Origin: Riptortus pedestris
Taxonomy: Eukaryota > Arthropoda > Insecta > Hemiptera > Alydidae
Assembly (NCBI GenBank): GCA_019009955.1
Contig: CM032233.1
Location: 84,248,501 to 84,312,500 of the forward strand
Length of the DNA stretch: 64,000 bases
Direction: 5' to 3'
Positions within the stretch are counted from its first letter, which is position 1. Every line of letters starts with the position of its first letter. Under the pieces are notes generated by a model, which was given only the letters and a program-made list of their open reading frames with translations, made no database searches and was not told the origin of the DNA. Positions 43,080-54,427 of this stretch are shown here, in pieces. Both the position numbers and the translations under genes were made by a program.

Positions 43080-43228
43080 AATTAAAAATTATATATATAT
43101 ACATATACATATATGTATAATTTTTAAAGGACCTCATTTTCGTCATCTAATAGGTATGATAGATGGACATTTGATTGTCATGATTTCAATCTCAATAGTA
43201 GATTTTCTTTAAGGGGAAATCTACTGAA
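43080..43228 (+). repeat. Family A 3' end fragment
   Basis: TA stretch, GGACCTCATTTTCGTCATC, then ATTTTCTTTAAGGGGAAATC and TACTGA, a mutated terminus. Confidence 0.65.
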
Positions 43229-43567
43229 AGAAGAAATCAATTTTCATACAAAGCATATTAATAAATCAACTATTCTGGTTTCAAGAACAAAGTTTTGCAA
43301 TAATTCAATTAAAATTTTAAAAATATGTAAGGAGAGAGTAACATATTATTAATTGCATTTACATGTTTATATATTGTACAAATCGGGTAATTCATAGAAC
43401 CCATGAAAACACCGGCTAATAGAAGGCTTCAAATGAAAAAAACGTGTATGTTAGTTTTCGTTATCTGCTCCTCCTCTACTACTATTAGTATCTACCATAT
43501 TTTAGTTTTGTATTACATTTTTTTACACCCCCCCCCCTTAGTTATGGTGTTACTATTTGAAAAAGGT
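43229..43567. other. Intergenic, no gene seen
   Basis: AT-rich with a C run (43519-43527). The plus frame 43403-43588 has no recognised motif. Confidence 0.3.
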
Positions 43568-44155
43568 TCGTCACGCAGGGGTAACTAAACTCGGATGATT
43601 TCCCACGTGAAGTTTTGCAATAGATAAATCATCTACTTACTGGTAAGACCTAACACCAACAGGAATATTAAGTGAATAAATACAAACGGTAATGAGAAAT
43701 ATCTCAGTCAATTTTAATAACCTCCCAACGGAAAGCGTCTTAATTGTAAACAAATAGGCCAGCCAACCTCCCACAGCTGAATAGATACATATAAATATCC
43801 TTCACAGGAAAGAAAAACAATTAATGAAATACACCTGAATATGACATATTAATTTCAATGAAAACTATTTACTATATCTAAGACCGTAATTTATAATGAA
43901 TCACAATACTTTTTATCTCAGTCACTCAAATTTTAGTAGTCCAAGAACTATAGACGGGAGGATCAACAGAACGCATTTGCATGCATCTCGCATAATAAAG
44001 GTCTCTTGGAAACAATATTTGGTATTTAAGCGCTGAATAAAGTGGTTTATTTTATAATAGATTATTGTTTATGGGACATGAGTAGGAGTGGGGTTTTTCT
44101 GAAGGCAGAAAACTAAATAAAGGCTAAATCTCGGTTAATAAGTTGAAATGGAAGC
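43568..44155 (+). mobile_element. Family A element copy A9, 3'-truncated
   Basis: TCGTCACGCAGGGGTAAC to AAATCTCGGTTAAT. The 3' half is missing; a unique stretch follows. Confidence 0.7.
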
Positions 44156-44377
44156 AATAAAGAAAATAATGAGATTTTTTCCCCATGGAAAATAAAGACA
44201 TTCAGAATTTTTCATTTACCTTGGAAGTCTTGATCTCGACTAAATGCCCCACTTGGGTGGAAAAATATGGAAAATACGTGGAATAAAATGAGTGATTTTC
44301 TATATCGATATAGTCATCAGAAAAGTCAATATGGATTATTCTATGATGAAATATTAATGTAAATAGAAGTCGAGAAA
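44156..44377. other. Unique stretch, possible minus-strand exon not supported
   Basis: The minus strand has CAAGGTAAATG (a weak donor, 44214-44223) and a weak acceptor-like CACCCAAG upstream. The implied exon is tiny and unsupported. No other feature. Confidence 0.25.
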
Positions 44378-44379
44378 AG

Positions 44380-44837
44380 TCCGTCACGCAGGGGCTGCGT
44401 ATACTAAGCAGATTTCCCACGTGAAGTTTTACAATAGAGAAATCTGCATACTGCTAACAGAGCCGAACAGTTACGGAAACCGCCGAACTAATACGGAAAC
44501 TTAGACGAGAACCGATACGAGCCGATCAGATCTCATCCGTTATCCACACACGCTTAACAAAAATTCAAATATCTCGGTTAATATTCAAGATAGATAATAA
44601 ATGTATATAGCAATATTTATAGTACATTCAATTTGAAATAAGATTGGTCCTATACAATTTTTCAATCCGTGGTAAAATAACGGAGATATCTAGAATTTTC
44701 GAAATTCCCCTCTATACCCTCCTCCCACTGGCCCGATATTAGCCATTAATGAATCTTGTTCTTCCTTTTTACATAAAACGATTAAATATGAAGTTTGGTA
44801 ACGATACAACAACCGCAAGAGCGATAACAAACACACA

Positions 44838-44868
<31 letters not shown>

Positions 44869-45006
44869 CTATATATATTAGAACGGACCTCATTTTCGTC
44901 ATCTCCTGGGTAGGATCGATGGACATTTGAAGGAATTTTTCGAAAGTCGAGTCATGAGTTCAACTTCAATAGAAAAACCTCAATTTCCTGGAGGGAAACC
45001 TCCTAA
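44380..45006 (+). mobile_element. Family A element copy A10
   Basis: TCCGTCACGCAGGGGCTGCG, the GAGCCGAACAGTTACGGAAA block, AAATATCTCGGTTAATATTC, TA array (44841-44867), GGGTAGGATCGATGGACATT, and a mutated end GGAGGGAAACCTCCTAA. Confidence 0.75.
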
Positions 45007-45059
45007 AAATGCTTGTTACTTATTGCTTATTTGCTTAAAAATCTGTTATTGTTTCACAG

Positions 45060-45180
45060 AGCTCTCACACTTGTTGTTTCGTTGATACTTGCCCTGAAGG
45101 AGGACACCAACTGTTCCGAAACTGTTAGCAGTATAAATAAACTCATGTATTTGACGGATTGAATACTTTCTGTAGCCGAT
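45060..45180 (+). repeat. PLE-type terminal hairpin signature
   Basis: GCCCTGAAGGAGGACACC then TTCCGAAACTGTTAGC and AATAAACTCATG. The CTGA...GAAAC hairpin signature is common at ends of Penelope-like elements; no coding part accompanies it. Confidence 0.4.
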
Positions 45181-45301
45181 ATACAACGATCATTGATTGT
45201 CATTCAATAACCATCAACTGATAGAACGATCACTTCAGTTATAATCGAGAAATTGATATGAAATAAGTGCAAATGAAAGAGAAAGTTGAACTGTTACTTA
45301 C

Positions 45302-45351
45302 GAACATGAAGTCTGCATCATACGAGTGTTCACGGGCTAATGAGCAAAGAC
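45302..45351 (-). other. Candidate 50-base exon with canonical splice sites
   Basis: Minus strand: a pyrimidine-rich TTTCCCATTTTCAATTCTAG, 50 bases, then GTAAGTAACAG. One frame is open (CSLAREHSYDADFMF), leaving phase 0 at its 3' side. The exon starting at 30801 (-) would continue in frame, with an SRRTVIN bridge to the ATG of that protein. It may be an upstream exon of the candidate gene 14.5 kb away. Splice sites are seen; the connection is inferred. Confidence 0.35.
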
Positions 45352-45519
45352 CTAGAATTGAAAATGGGAAATAAAACTTAGATTAATATGATATGGTGTT
45401 AATATAGTCAGTCTATCACTATTATAAGAGATTATAGTAATCGTGTGAACCTTTTACTATTCATTATCTCATACTTTCCGTTTATGCATTTAAGCACGTA
45501 ACAGAAAGCATTTAGCAGA
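45352..45519. other. Short unique stretch
   Basis: No feature seen beyond the acceptor tract of the candidate exon. Confidence 0.3.
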
Positions 45520-45588
45520 CTTCGCTTAAGGGAAATCAACTATGAAGGTTCTTCTCAAAAGGGGATTTTCTACAATTTTCTTCAAGTT

Positions 45589-45687
<99 letters not shown>

Positions 45688-45817
45688 TTGTCCCTAAAGA
45701 TCTCCCGATAGCAATTTTTAGCAGACTTGAGGTTGTTCTCATGACGTGATTTTCGAATAATTTCTTCAAATTTCCACGGATCCTAGAACGTAGAAGATGA
45801 CGAAAAGGAAGTCCGTT

Positions 45818-45879
<62 letters not shown>

Positions 45880-46345
45880 TGCCGCTCTAGCAGTCGAAAT
45901 TTTGGTTTAGTCGTTACCAAACTCGATATTTAATCGTTTAATGTAAAAAGAAAGGTCAATATCGTAAATGACTGACATCGAATTAGTGGGAGGATTGAAA
46001 CGGAGGGAATTTCGAAAGTTGTTATGATCTCCGTTATTATGCTTCTGACTGAAAAATTGTAAAGGGCCAATCATAAGGGAAATGTAATATTCTATAAATG
46101 TTGTTGTATGTATGTCTTTTCTCTGTTATAATTATTAACCGAGATATTTGCATTTTTAGTCTTCGGCCATGAGTGAACACCCACTCCTACTCATGTAATA
46201 CTAACAATAAGCTGTTAAAATATGAAGCGCATTATTTGAATCCTAAATACCAAATATTGTTCTCATTGAACTTTTACTTTTTGAGATAAATGCAAATACG
46301 TGGGAAATCTGCTTAGTTAACCCAGCCCCAGCGTGACGGACCTTT
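45520..46345 (-). mobile_element. Two family A copies in tandem (A11) with TA and GA arrays
   Basis: An older 3' end (TTAGCAGACTTCGCTTAAGG, 45512-45531) runs into (TA)n and (GA)n (45601-45684). A second copy begins at 45718 (TTAGCAGACTTGAGG), holds a TA array (45821-45874) and ends CCCCAGCGTGACGGA at about 46341. Confidence 0.7.
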
Positions 46346-47312
46346 TTTTTCGTTTTCAGCCTTCAGTAAACCTTTCACTTCTACTCACTTGTTTTTTATT
46401 TATATAGAGATAATGTATGAGGGGGAAATGTGTTTAGTTTATGCAGCTCCTGGCTTTTGGAAAATTAATAAATAAATCTACATACTGGTAACATAACAGC
46501 ACCGTCAATATTAAACGAATAAATACTAACGATAATAAGAAAGGTGTGCCAACCTAAAAGAAAAACAATTACTATAATATATAAGAATATAACATATTAA
46601 TTTTATTGAAAACTATTTAATATATCTAGCACTGTAATTTATAATAAATAACAATACATTTTATCTCGATCAATCAAATTTTAGTAGTCCAAGAACTTAA
46701 GCCGAGGGAAAGAGTCACAAGAACCTATTTGCAAGAATTTCGTATAATAAAGGTCTCTTGAAGACAATATCTGGTAATTAAGGTTCGAATAATGTGGTTT
46801 ATTACATAGCAGAGTATTGTTTATGTAACATGAGTAGAAGTAGGGGTTTGTTGAAGGCTAAAAACTGAAACATGCAAATATCTCGATTAATATTAAAGAT
46901 AGAGAATAAATGCATATAACAATATTTATAGAACATATAATTTGCAATATGATTAGTTCTATACAATTTTTCGATCTGACGTATAATAACGGAGATATTT
47001 CGAATTTTGAAAAATCCTCCACTCCAAACCCCCCCCCCCCTCTCCCACTGGTCCGATTTCAGCCATTGACTTTACATAAAATGATTAAATATCAAAGTAG
47101 GTAACGTTTGAACAAACATTGAGATCTCTAGAGCGTTAACAGACAAATACACAACACACACACACACACACATATATATATATGTATGTGTGTGTGTACA
47201 TAGTTTTGATTATAATTTTTTTCGTCATCTCCTGGGTAAGATCGATGGACATGTGAAGACATTTTTCGAAAATTGCGTCACGAGTACGACCTCAATAGCT
47301 CATTTCCCTTAA

Positions 47313-48137
47313 CCGTTTAACAGCTCCAGACGAGATAACTCGTCGGAGGGAAACGAAGCCTACCAGCTCCAGCCGAGATATCTCGTCGGAGGGAAACGAA
47401 GCCTACCAGCTCCAGACGAGATATCTCGTCGGAGGGAAACGAAGCCTACCAGCTCCAGCCGAGATATCTCGTCGGAGGGAGACGAACCCCACCAGCTCCA
47501 GCCGAGATATCTCGTCCCCACCCTGCCCGCTACCCCCTCGCGCAGGACGAGATATCTCGTGACCGTTTTCCCACTGTTCTACCGCTCCCTGCTCCATACA
47601 ATATAACTCGTCCCGACTGTGGTACATCCTAGCGGATCCTCTGAGAGTTAATAAATATTTCTAGCGGCCGCTAGGCTGCAGGGGTGTCTCTATTGGGGAA
47701 ATATTTGTACCGATCCCGTAACTGTGGAATCTTTGGATTTTCCAAGGAGGGAAACCCAACCCACCCCTCTTCTACCTGCTATTCTATATTGGTAAATAAT
47801 TAAAATATATCTTCAAATTAAAAAAAAAAAGGTAAATTATTAAAATATTACTTCAAATAAAAAAATTATATTTAAGATAATGAAATCTTTAAAATCATTG
47901 TTTCCTTCATAAATGACGTAATCTTTCATTACAATAACATTTTAATTTATTGAAATAATGATATAGGTATTGCAGAATCATACAAATATATTAAAACATT
48001 AAGAAATAGTCGGAAAAGGGAGTGAGGTATTGAAGGATGCAGCTCCAAAGAGGCCTTAGCTTGGGAGGGTGATAGCCGGCTGGCCCTCCTCACCTACTGG
48101 CTGCAAATCTCCGCCCGCCTCCTTAGCTGTTAAAGGA
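47313..48137. mobile_element. piggyBac-like non-autonomous element in a TTAA site
   Basis: 825 bp flanked by TTAA on both sides (47309-47312, 48138-48141), inserted at the centre of the family A12 terminal palindrome. Ends are CCGTTTAACAGCTCC (left) and, reversed, TCCTTTAACAGCTAAGG (right), matching at 12 of the first 13-14 positions. TTAA duplication is the hallmark of piggyBac. No transposase frame. The inside contains a palindromic minisatellite at the left, GC-rich blocks on both ends and an AT-rich middle (47760-47990). Confidence 0.75.
47321..47535. repeat. 43-bp minisatellite, five units, each with a palindrome
   Basis: Units start at 47321, 47364, 47407, 47450 and 47493. Each holds the palindrome CGAGATATCTCG (first unit GAGATAACTCG) and CGGAGGGAAACGAAGCC. 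Further GACGAGATATCTCGTG (47546-47561) and AACTCGTCCCGA (47604-47615) lie downstream. GC-rich against an AT-rich background. It gives a spurious repetitive frame on the minus strand. Confidence 0.9.
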
Positions 48138-48202
48138 TTAATGAAAATCTGCTAAAATTGTGGCTACTAGGTCGTCAAAAAATATATATACATAAACACA
48201 CA

Positions 48203-48238
<36 letters not shown>

Positions 48239-48239
48239 C

Positions 48240-48740
48240 ACTAGCTAAGTTAATCGGCTTCGTCCAGGAATTTTTTTGAGTCTGAATGATGATGGTGGTT
48301 TTTTGGCAAGGCTTTACTTTGCACAATATTTTGACATTTCACTGCCCCAGTGGTTAGAGTTTATACCCGTCGGTGTTGTGGATATGTTAATAATAAAATA
48401 TTTGTTGCGTAAGGCTTCATTGTCCTCAATATATTTCATTGCATTTAGCTTTTTTTTTTTTTCATAATGGAATGGACCATATAATTCATAATCCTAGAAT
48501 GTATTCTGTCTTCCAAACCATGTATGAATAAAAGTTTATTTCCTTTGATAAACCCCGAAGGTTACAGCTGTTTCAGGTAAGTCATAACCGCTTTTAAAAA
48601 ACCTCTTTTGTAACTCTCGATTTTAAAATGTATATTCATATTGTTATATAATGTGTTCAGTAAAGTATATAATATATTAACGGAACAGAGTTAATAAATA
48701 CCAGAAACTACTGGGTGCACCTCACCCCTCCCCATATACA
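48240..48740 (+). repeat. Family B start region, long variant
   Basis: ACTAGCTAAGTTAATCGGC, then TTTACTTTGCACAATATTTT and the extra block shared with 24999-25200 (CCAAACCATGTATGAAT), ending in repeat C (CTGGGTGCACCTCACCCC). Confidence 0.7.
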
Positions 48741-49275
48741 CACGCGTATAATTCACGCTTGTAAACCCACACATACGCGGACACGCACAACCGCCTCTTC
48801 CAGGGCTACAGACAATATCTATTCATTTAAATAGCAACTTCATTCATAACTTTACTTTCTAATCAATTACCTAGACGACCAGGGGACCGATAGAAGACCA
48901 GGTTCACTACGCGTCGTTTAAACATTCTCTTAGAAAATCCGAAACATATGCAATTGTTGTGCATTACGGAAGCTCATTATTCATTCATTAAAACTGGATA
49001 CCATCTTGACCCATAAACTGTTCACAATAGGTATTAAACGATTAGTACCATAAAGGTCAAAATTAAATTAAAAAAAAATAGTTTTTATATTGAATCTTTG
49101 CAAATAATACCATCATTATTCAATCTCTCTCAAAAGTTCTCAAGCAAATCCGGAAATCGTAGATTATATGTATAAGCTGTTATTACACACACGGACACAC
49201 ACATACATGTATTTGATTATGGGTTAAATACCTTATTCAAAAAGTGGTTATAGTTTAAACATCTTCATTTTTAAA
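48741..49275. other. Unique stretch, no gene seen
   Basis: CA-rich near 48745-48790. No coding or repeat match recognised. Confidence 0.35.
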
Positions 49276-49507
49276 ATGGGCTCAAGTTAGAAACGTGAGT
49301 TAAAGCTTTGTCTTTAATTTCACATGGTAAACCTTGAGTGGCGAGTTCGATTCCCGATTGGGCTAATAGGAATTTATTTAGTTACAAACTCATGAAATAA
49401 AACCCTTAGTTCCACTCTGTCTAGAAAAGGGTGATAAGCTGTAGTTAACTCGTCCCAATTAGCCATAGTAGCAAAAAGAGGGCGTTAATCAATAATAACA
49501 ATGATAA

Positions 49508-49509
<2 letters not shown>
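49276..49509 (+). mobile_element. tRNA-derived SINE
   Basis: AGAAACGTGAGTTAAAGC (box A region), GGCGAGTTCGATTCCCG (box B), TAGAAAAGGGTGATAAGC, CGTCCCAATTAGCCATAG and a (AATAA)n-like tail running into a TA array (49510-49576). Confidence 0.7.
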
Positions 49510-49581
<72 letters not shown>

Positions 49582-49679
49582 CTATATGTGTGTGTGTGTA
49601 TGTGTGTGCGTGTGTGTGTGTGTAACACAGACAGCAGTATAACAATGTAAAATATAAAACGATTGGACACAAGCATACA

Positions 49680-50125
49680 TGACCCATTAACAGAGCAACC
49701 GATTCAGGCATTCAAACCAATAATACAAAAACATATTTGACTTGGGCCAAATTACAAGCCCCATTCTACGAAAACGAACTAGTTGACAAAATCGAAAAAA
49801 TACGTCCAAGGACCAGAATATTCCCATAACTTACTCCAACACAGCAGAGCAAAGTCTACAATACACGTTACGTACGGACAGAATAAAACTGTGGCAGGAG
49901 AAACAGAATAACGCATCCACATAAAACCATTCATTGCAAAACTTGAGGAACACCTCAACACTTGCAATGCCACTGAATATAAGTCGACATGAGTACTCAA
50001 TGGACACGTTACTACTAAATCTTAGTTACACGAATCCAAAATACGGAATGATAAAAGTTGCCCCTGTGACGGAAGTGAACAGACTATAGAACACCGCATC
50101 TACTCTTGCACACTGACTATATATA
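49680..50125 (+). pseudogene. Non-LTR retrotransposon C-terminal fragment
   Basis: Readable: TYLTWAKLQAPFYENELVDK (49730-49790) and LNGHVTTKS then CPCDGSEQTIEHRIYSC (50000-50110). The GH...CPC...EQT.EH...C order is that following RNase H in Jockey/I-group elements, and it matches the 52270-52730 fragment. Several stops. Confidence 0.6.
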
Positions 50126-50574
<449 letters not shown>

Positions 50575-50689
50575 TGTAACCCACTACAAATGCATGTGAT
50601 ATACTAAGTTGTATGGGACATGAAGAAACAAATAAACGGCCTTCTTATAGGGTTACTATAGGAAGGAAACAAATAATAAATATATATAT

Positions 50690-50690
<1 letters not shown>
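50575..50690 (+). repeat. Retroposon-like repeat F, copy 1
   Basis: TATACTAAGTTGTATGGGAC, CCTTCTTATAGGGTTACTAT, AGGAAGGAAACAAATAATAA. Related to 62225-62330 and 63775-63880 (reversed). CCTTCCTGTAGGG / AGGAAGG can form a hairpin just before an (AAATA)n tail. Confidence 0.6.
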
Positions 50691-50736
<46 letters not shown>

Positions 50737-51229
50737 TACAAAAATGTTTGAATATCAAAGTGAAATTCTTCAAACGATCATTACATCAAGGTCATGTAAT
50801 ATGTAGCGTATAACCTACATATGTTCCGTTAAGAAATTTTGTAGTTTCAAAATTCCACATGATATTCATTACGAAACAAAAGTAAGTGAGAAGATCGTCT
50901 ACAAGATATTATCCACCGAATTTTAATATGTGGCCAGTACTTCATAATCCCCAACTGACATGTGGACATTTATTATCCCGCCCATGGGAGTTGTTGTACC
51001 TGCTCCTTGTGACTTTCTGGAATACATTAGTGGAATGGGCATAACCCTCCATAATGCTCCATGTTTAGAGTCCACGGTTTATGAAATTTTCTCTGTTCGT
51101 CATCTACATAAATAGAAATCAAAGGTTTGTCATCAATATAGCTGAAATCAGCTATTGAGTTGACAGTTGATAACAATTAGGCCCGTTCAAAACAATATAT
51201 ACTCGTAGACTTCCACGGTCCTGGTCATT
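50691..51229. other. TA array, unique stretch and family A end fragment
   Basis: TA array 50677-50730; 50830-51100 unclassified; 51120-51200 a decayed reversed family A end (GCTGAAATCAGCTATTGAG, CCCGTTCAAAA). Confidence 0.45.
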
Positions 51230-51900
51230 AATACTATTAAGGTCTTCGGGCATTGACCTTCATTTTTGTTGCGAACGTTTCGTTAGACATGCTTCTAGCT
51301 TCCTCAGTGCTATCTCTGAGACTGAAGAGTTGTGTGTTCAACTCAGCTATATATGTGTCTTATCCGGTTTCCTTGGGCGGAGGCTACGGATACTTCTTCC
51401 GTTGGCCGTTCACCGGCTGTACCGTCGTTTTTGTTTCTTATCTGTGGACTCAGTGGAATGATGGGGCTTCAGAGTTTGCTGAGTCTGTATCCATTCTCTC
51501 TGTTGAAGTTATTTTGGCATTTTGCTATTTCTATGGCTCATCGAACAAGTCTTTCTTGGTATCGGCCCACCTTTGCCCAGCACCTTGACTTCATCGAATT
51601 TGATGTTGTGGTTAGTTTCCCAGAAGTGTTCTGCTATTGCTGATTTTTCTGTCCGAAACTTTTTCAAACTCTTGATATGTTCGGCGACCCTGTTGTTTAT
51701 CAATTTCCCGGTCTGGCCAATGTATTCTGAGCCGCAAGAACAGGGTATGCTGTATATTCCTGGGATTTTTGTAGTTGATGTTTGCAGCGGGGTAACATGT
51801 GTGCTATTTTCCTGTCAGTGCCAAATGCTGTTTCTATTCCTTGCTTCTTGAGTATCCTTGAGATATTCTTTGTTGTACTTTTAACAAAAGGTATTACGGC
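51230..51900 (-). pseudogene. Second PLE-type fragment: GIY-YIG domain and 3' end
   Basis: Minus strand: IPGIYSIPCSCGSEYIGQTG (about 51765-51705) is a GIY-YIG core with paired Cys, followed by INNRVAEHIKSLKKFRT, AEHFWETNHNIKFDEVKVL. Beyond the coding end is CACTGAGGAAGCTAGAAGC...CGAAACGTTCG (51265-51315), the usual PLE end signature. Different family from the 20.9-23.2 kb element. RT part missing. Confidence 0.7.
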
Positions 51901-51944
51901 TGTTTTCCGGGGTTCATTTTCATTTGATTTTGTCTTCTTTTCTT

Positions 51945-52083
51945 TTTCCTAAGGATTTTATTTAATGAGTTCTTCACTAAATAAATTCCTATTGCCCTGG
52001 CAGGAATCGAACCCGCCACTCTAGGTTTACCATGTGAGATTAAGGCCAACGTTTTAACTCACATGGCTACCCAGAGCCCCAGA
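51945..52083 (-). mobile_element. tRNA-derived SINE, 3'-truncated
   Basis: Minus strand: GGGCTCTGGGTAGCCATGTG, GGCGGGTTCGATTCCTGCC, GGGCAATAGGAATTTATTTA. The body ends in AATAAAATCC at about 51950. Confidence 0.7.
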
Positions 52084-52269
52084 AAATTATTATACAATAT
52101 CTTAAATGATGAAAGAGTGAATATAGAATATTCAATTATAGTATACTTTCAATTTACCCATAATATTTATTCCAATAACTTATTATTTGGTATAACACTT
52201 CTGCAAATTTTCTGAGTGCTTTAAGACTCCACTTAAAGAATAAAATTATATACTTAACAGGCCATCGGT

Positions 52270-52730
52270 TTGTAATTTTCATAACTGTCTCTTTTAAAAG
52301 GTACATTTCGTTAAAAAAAACAGTGTACAGTCATGTATGTGATGGGTGTATGTCTGTTCAGTAGTGAAATCGCAAGGGCATAATGGGTTATTAGTCAGTT
52401 TAAATCTGTTTAGGCACACTTTAATTGAGGCATGTCCTTTTAATAATTGTACGCGTTGTATGGTGTTTCATTGATGTTCAATATTCCGCAATTTCGTGAA
52501 TGAAAGTCTTTAAATGTTGTCCTTTATTTGTTACTGTCCAATCCTTTTGCCATTTCTTTATGGCATCTGTGTATAGTAAATGTCTATCTTGGGTATATTT
52601 GAGTAACATTGTACAATTTTGGAAGATTTAGAACCTGACATGGCTGCTTTATCAGTTACTCTATTATCCAAAATTCCAGAATGCCCACAAATCCATAAAA
52701 AATTGTGTCAAATTGTCGTTGGAAGAGTAA
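52270..52730 (-). pseudogene. Non-LTR retrotransposon: RNase H end and C-terminal Cys motif
   Basis: Minus strand: LWICGHSGILDNRVTDKAA (about 52700-52645; the GHSG-x3-N-x3-D end of RNase H), then LLKGHASIKVCLNRFKL and CPCDFTTEQTYTHHIHDC (about 52440-52340). Same family as 49680-50125 by its CPCD...EQT motif. Stops and frame breaks between. Confidence 0.65.
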
Positions 52731-52849
52731 AATTTTTTTTGTGTTGAATTTGTTCCATTAACGAACTCAATCTTTAGTCTTGTATTAAACGCTCATTTAT
52801 CGAGTTTGGTTACGATCAAATATGAAATGCGGCCGCTAGAGCGGTAACA

Positions 52850-52912
<63 letters not shown>

Positions 52913-53035
52913 GAAGTGACTTCATTTTCCTTATTTGCTATGTAGGATCAATGGACATTTGAAGATATTTTTTGAAAATCGCGTCATGAGTTCAACTTCA
53001 ATACCTGATTTTCCGTAAGGGGAATCTTCTAAAAT
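52731..53035 (+). mobile_element. Family A 3' part A13
   Basis: CATTAACGAACTCAATC, CGAGTTTGGTTACGATC, GCGGCCGCTAGAGCGGTAAC, TA array (52855-52906) and a mutated end GGGGAATCTTCTAA. Confidence 0.7.
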
Positions 53036-53878
53036 ATGCTATGATTGTCTGAAAACATGGTCCGCCTTTTTGGGCTGCTGCTGAGAAAATAAGTAATATT
53101 TTTTCCCCTCGTTCATTTTTTATTTCTTACATGATTCATGGCTGTTTGTCGACTTTTCGATGGTCCAAGTTAGTTATTATAACAGCCCCCTCTTAGGATT
53201 CAGGAGCAAGCTGTAATACTTGGAGAGCCTGGAGAGACTAAATGCTATGCAACACGTAGAGACGGGGAAATATATTAAGAGGAAAAAAAAAAGATTTATT
53301 TGTAATTGACCGAATACTATAATGTAACAGGCGGAATTTATCTCCACTCGTTATGGAGGAATAAATCTTGGTATACGGACGAACGGGCGTAGCGAGATTA
53401 AAGTGGTCTTTTCAGGGCAGATGAACCTGAAAATAAATTATTCGTTTGAAATGTTTAATTCTGGAATACAGAATTCTATTTCTTTATGAAACGGAGGAAC
53501 GCCCAGACTAACTGTTACTAGGGAAAAAATATTAGGTCTATTTCCGCTCCGGCGGATAGATGAATTCCGTCATAGAATGTTATAGAAGGCAGCAGCGTGG
53601 AAAACCGAGCCTGGTGGCAGGTCTGTGGCTTGGGGAGGAGGCCACTTACCTTTCATAGTAAAATATTAACTGTGACTATATTTCCTTGCTGATTGAACTC
53701 GGTTCAAGCGTACAGTAAAACTGCTTTTAACAGATTACCCATAAGGAAAATGACCTATGAGGTTGTACTCAACTTTAAAAAAGTTTCCTCAAATGTCCTA
53801 AAACAAAATTCTTCTTATTCTGGCCCCAATAGTTTAATATGTTCTTCATATTTTCATGGCAAGGCTCACCAATAAAAC
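53036..53878. other. Unique stretch, no gene seen
   Basis: Mixed composition; 53160-53280 and 53340-53660 are less AT-rich. 53695-53830 has a faint family A-end resemblance (CTATGAGGTTGTACTC). No coding motif recognised. Confidence 0.35.
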
Positions 53879-53884
53879 GTCCGT

Positions 53885-54427
53885 CGCGCAGGGGCTGCTT
53901 AAACTAAGCAGATTTCCCACGTGAAGTTTTACAATAGAGAAACCAAAGTTTTTTCACGAGAGCCGAACAATTACGGAAACGGCCGAACTAGTTTTTGACG
54001 AAACTCACGACTAGACCCGAAGTTACCCGATCTCATCTCGTCCGTTGCAATTAATAAAAAAATTCAAATATCTTGGTTAATAATCAAGATAAAGAATACA
54101 TATAAACAACAATATTTATAGTAAATTTAATTTCCAATATTATTGATTCTATACAATTTTTCGATCCGACGTATAGTAACGGAGATATTTCGAAAATCCT
54201 TCCCTTTAAACCCCCGCCTCCCACTTGTCCGATTTCAGTCATTAACGAACTGGATCTTTATTTTTACATAAAACGTTTAATATCAAGTTTGGTAATGATC
54301 AAGCAAAACTTTCGAGAACGTTAACGGACAAATATATATAGGTAGGATCGATGGATATTTGCAGAAAATTTTTGAAAATCGCAAGTACGACCTCAATAGC
54401 TGATCTCCCTTAAGGGTTACGGCTAAA
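53885..54427 (+). mobile_element. Family A element copy A14
   Basis: TCCGTCGCGCAGGGGCTGC to a mutated end CTCCCTTAAGGGTTACGGCTAA. It has almost no TA array, only TATATATA. Confidence 0.7.

Larger units (their letters stand above)
46470..48155 (+). mobile_element. Family A element copy A12, split by a TTAA insertion
   Basis: Plus-oriented body from ACATACTGGTAACATAACAG with C run (47031-47040), CA/TA arrays (47155-47200) and CCTCAATAGCTCATTTCCCTTAA (47290-47312). The other half of the terminal palindrome, TGAAAATCTGCTAA, appears at 48142-48155 after the insertion. Confidence 0.75.

Noticed and set aside
44202..44420. Minus-strand exon with CAAGGTAAATG donor
   Set aside because: Weak splice sites, about 30 bases long, and part of the frame is family A 5' end sequence.
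47321..47535. CRISPR-like array
   Set aside because: Units are contiguous with no unique spacers, and the genome is eukaryotic.
47403..47627. Minus-strand repetitive protein
   Set aside because: Translation of the 43-bp minisatellite; the unit is not a multiple of three, so the frame does not repeat a peptide properly.
51253..51851. Three overlapping plus-strand frames of 100-111 residues
   Set aside because: They are antisense to the GIY-YIG domain on the minus strand.
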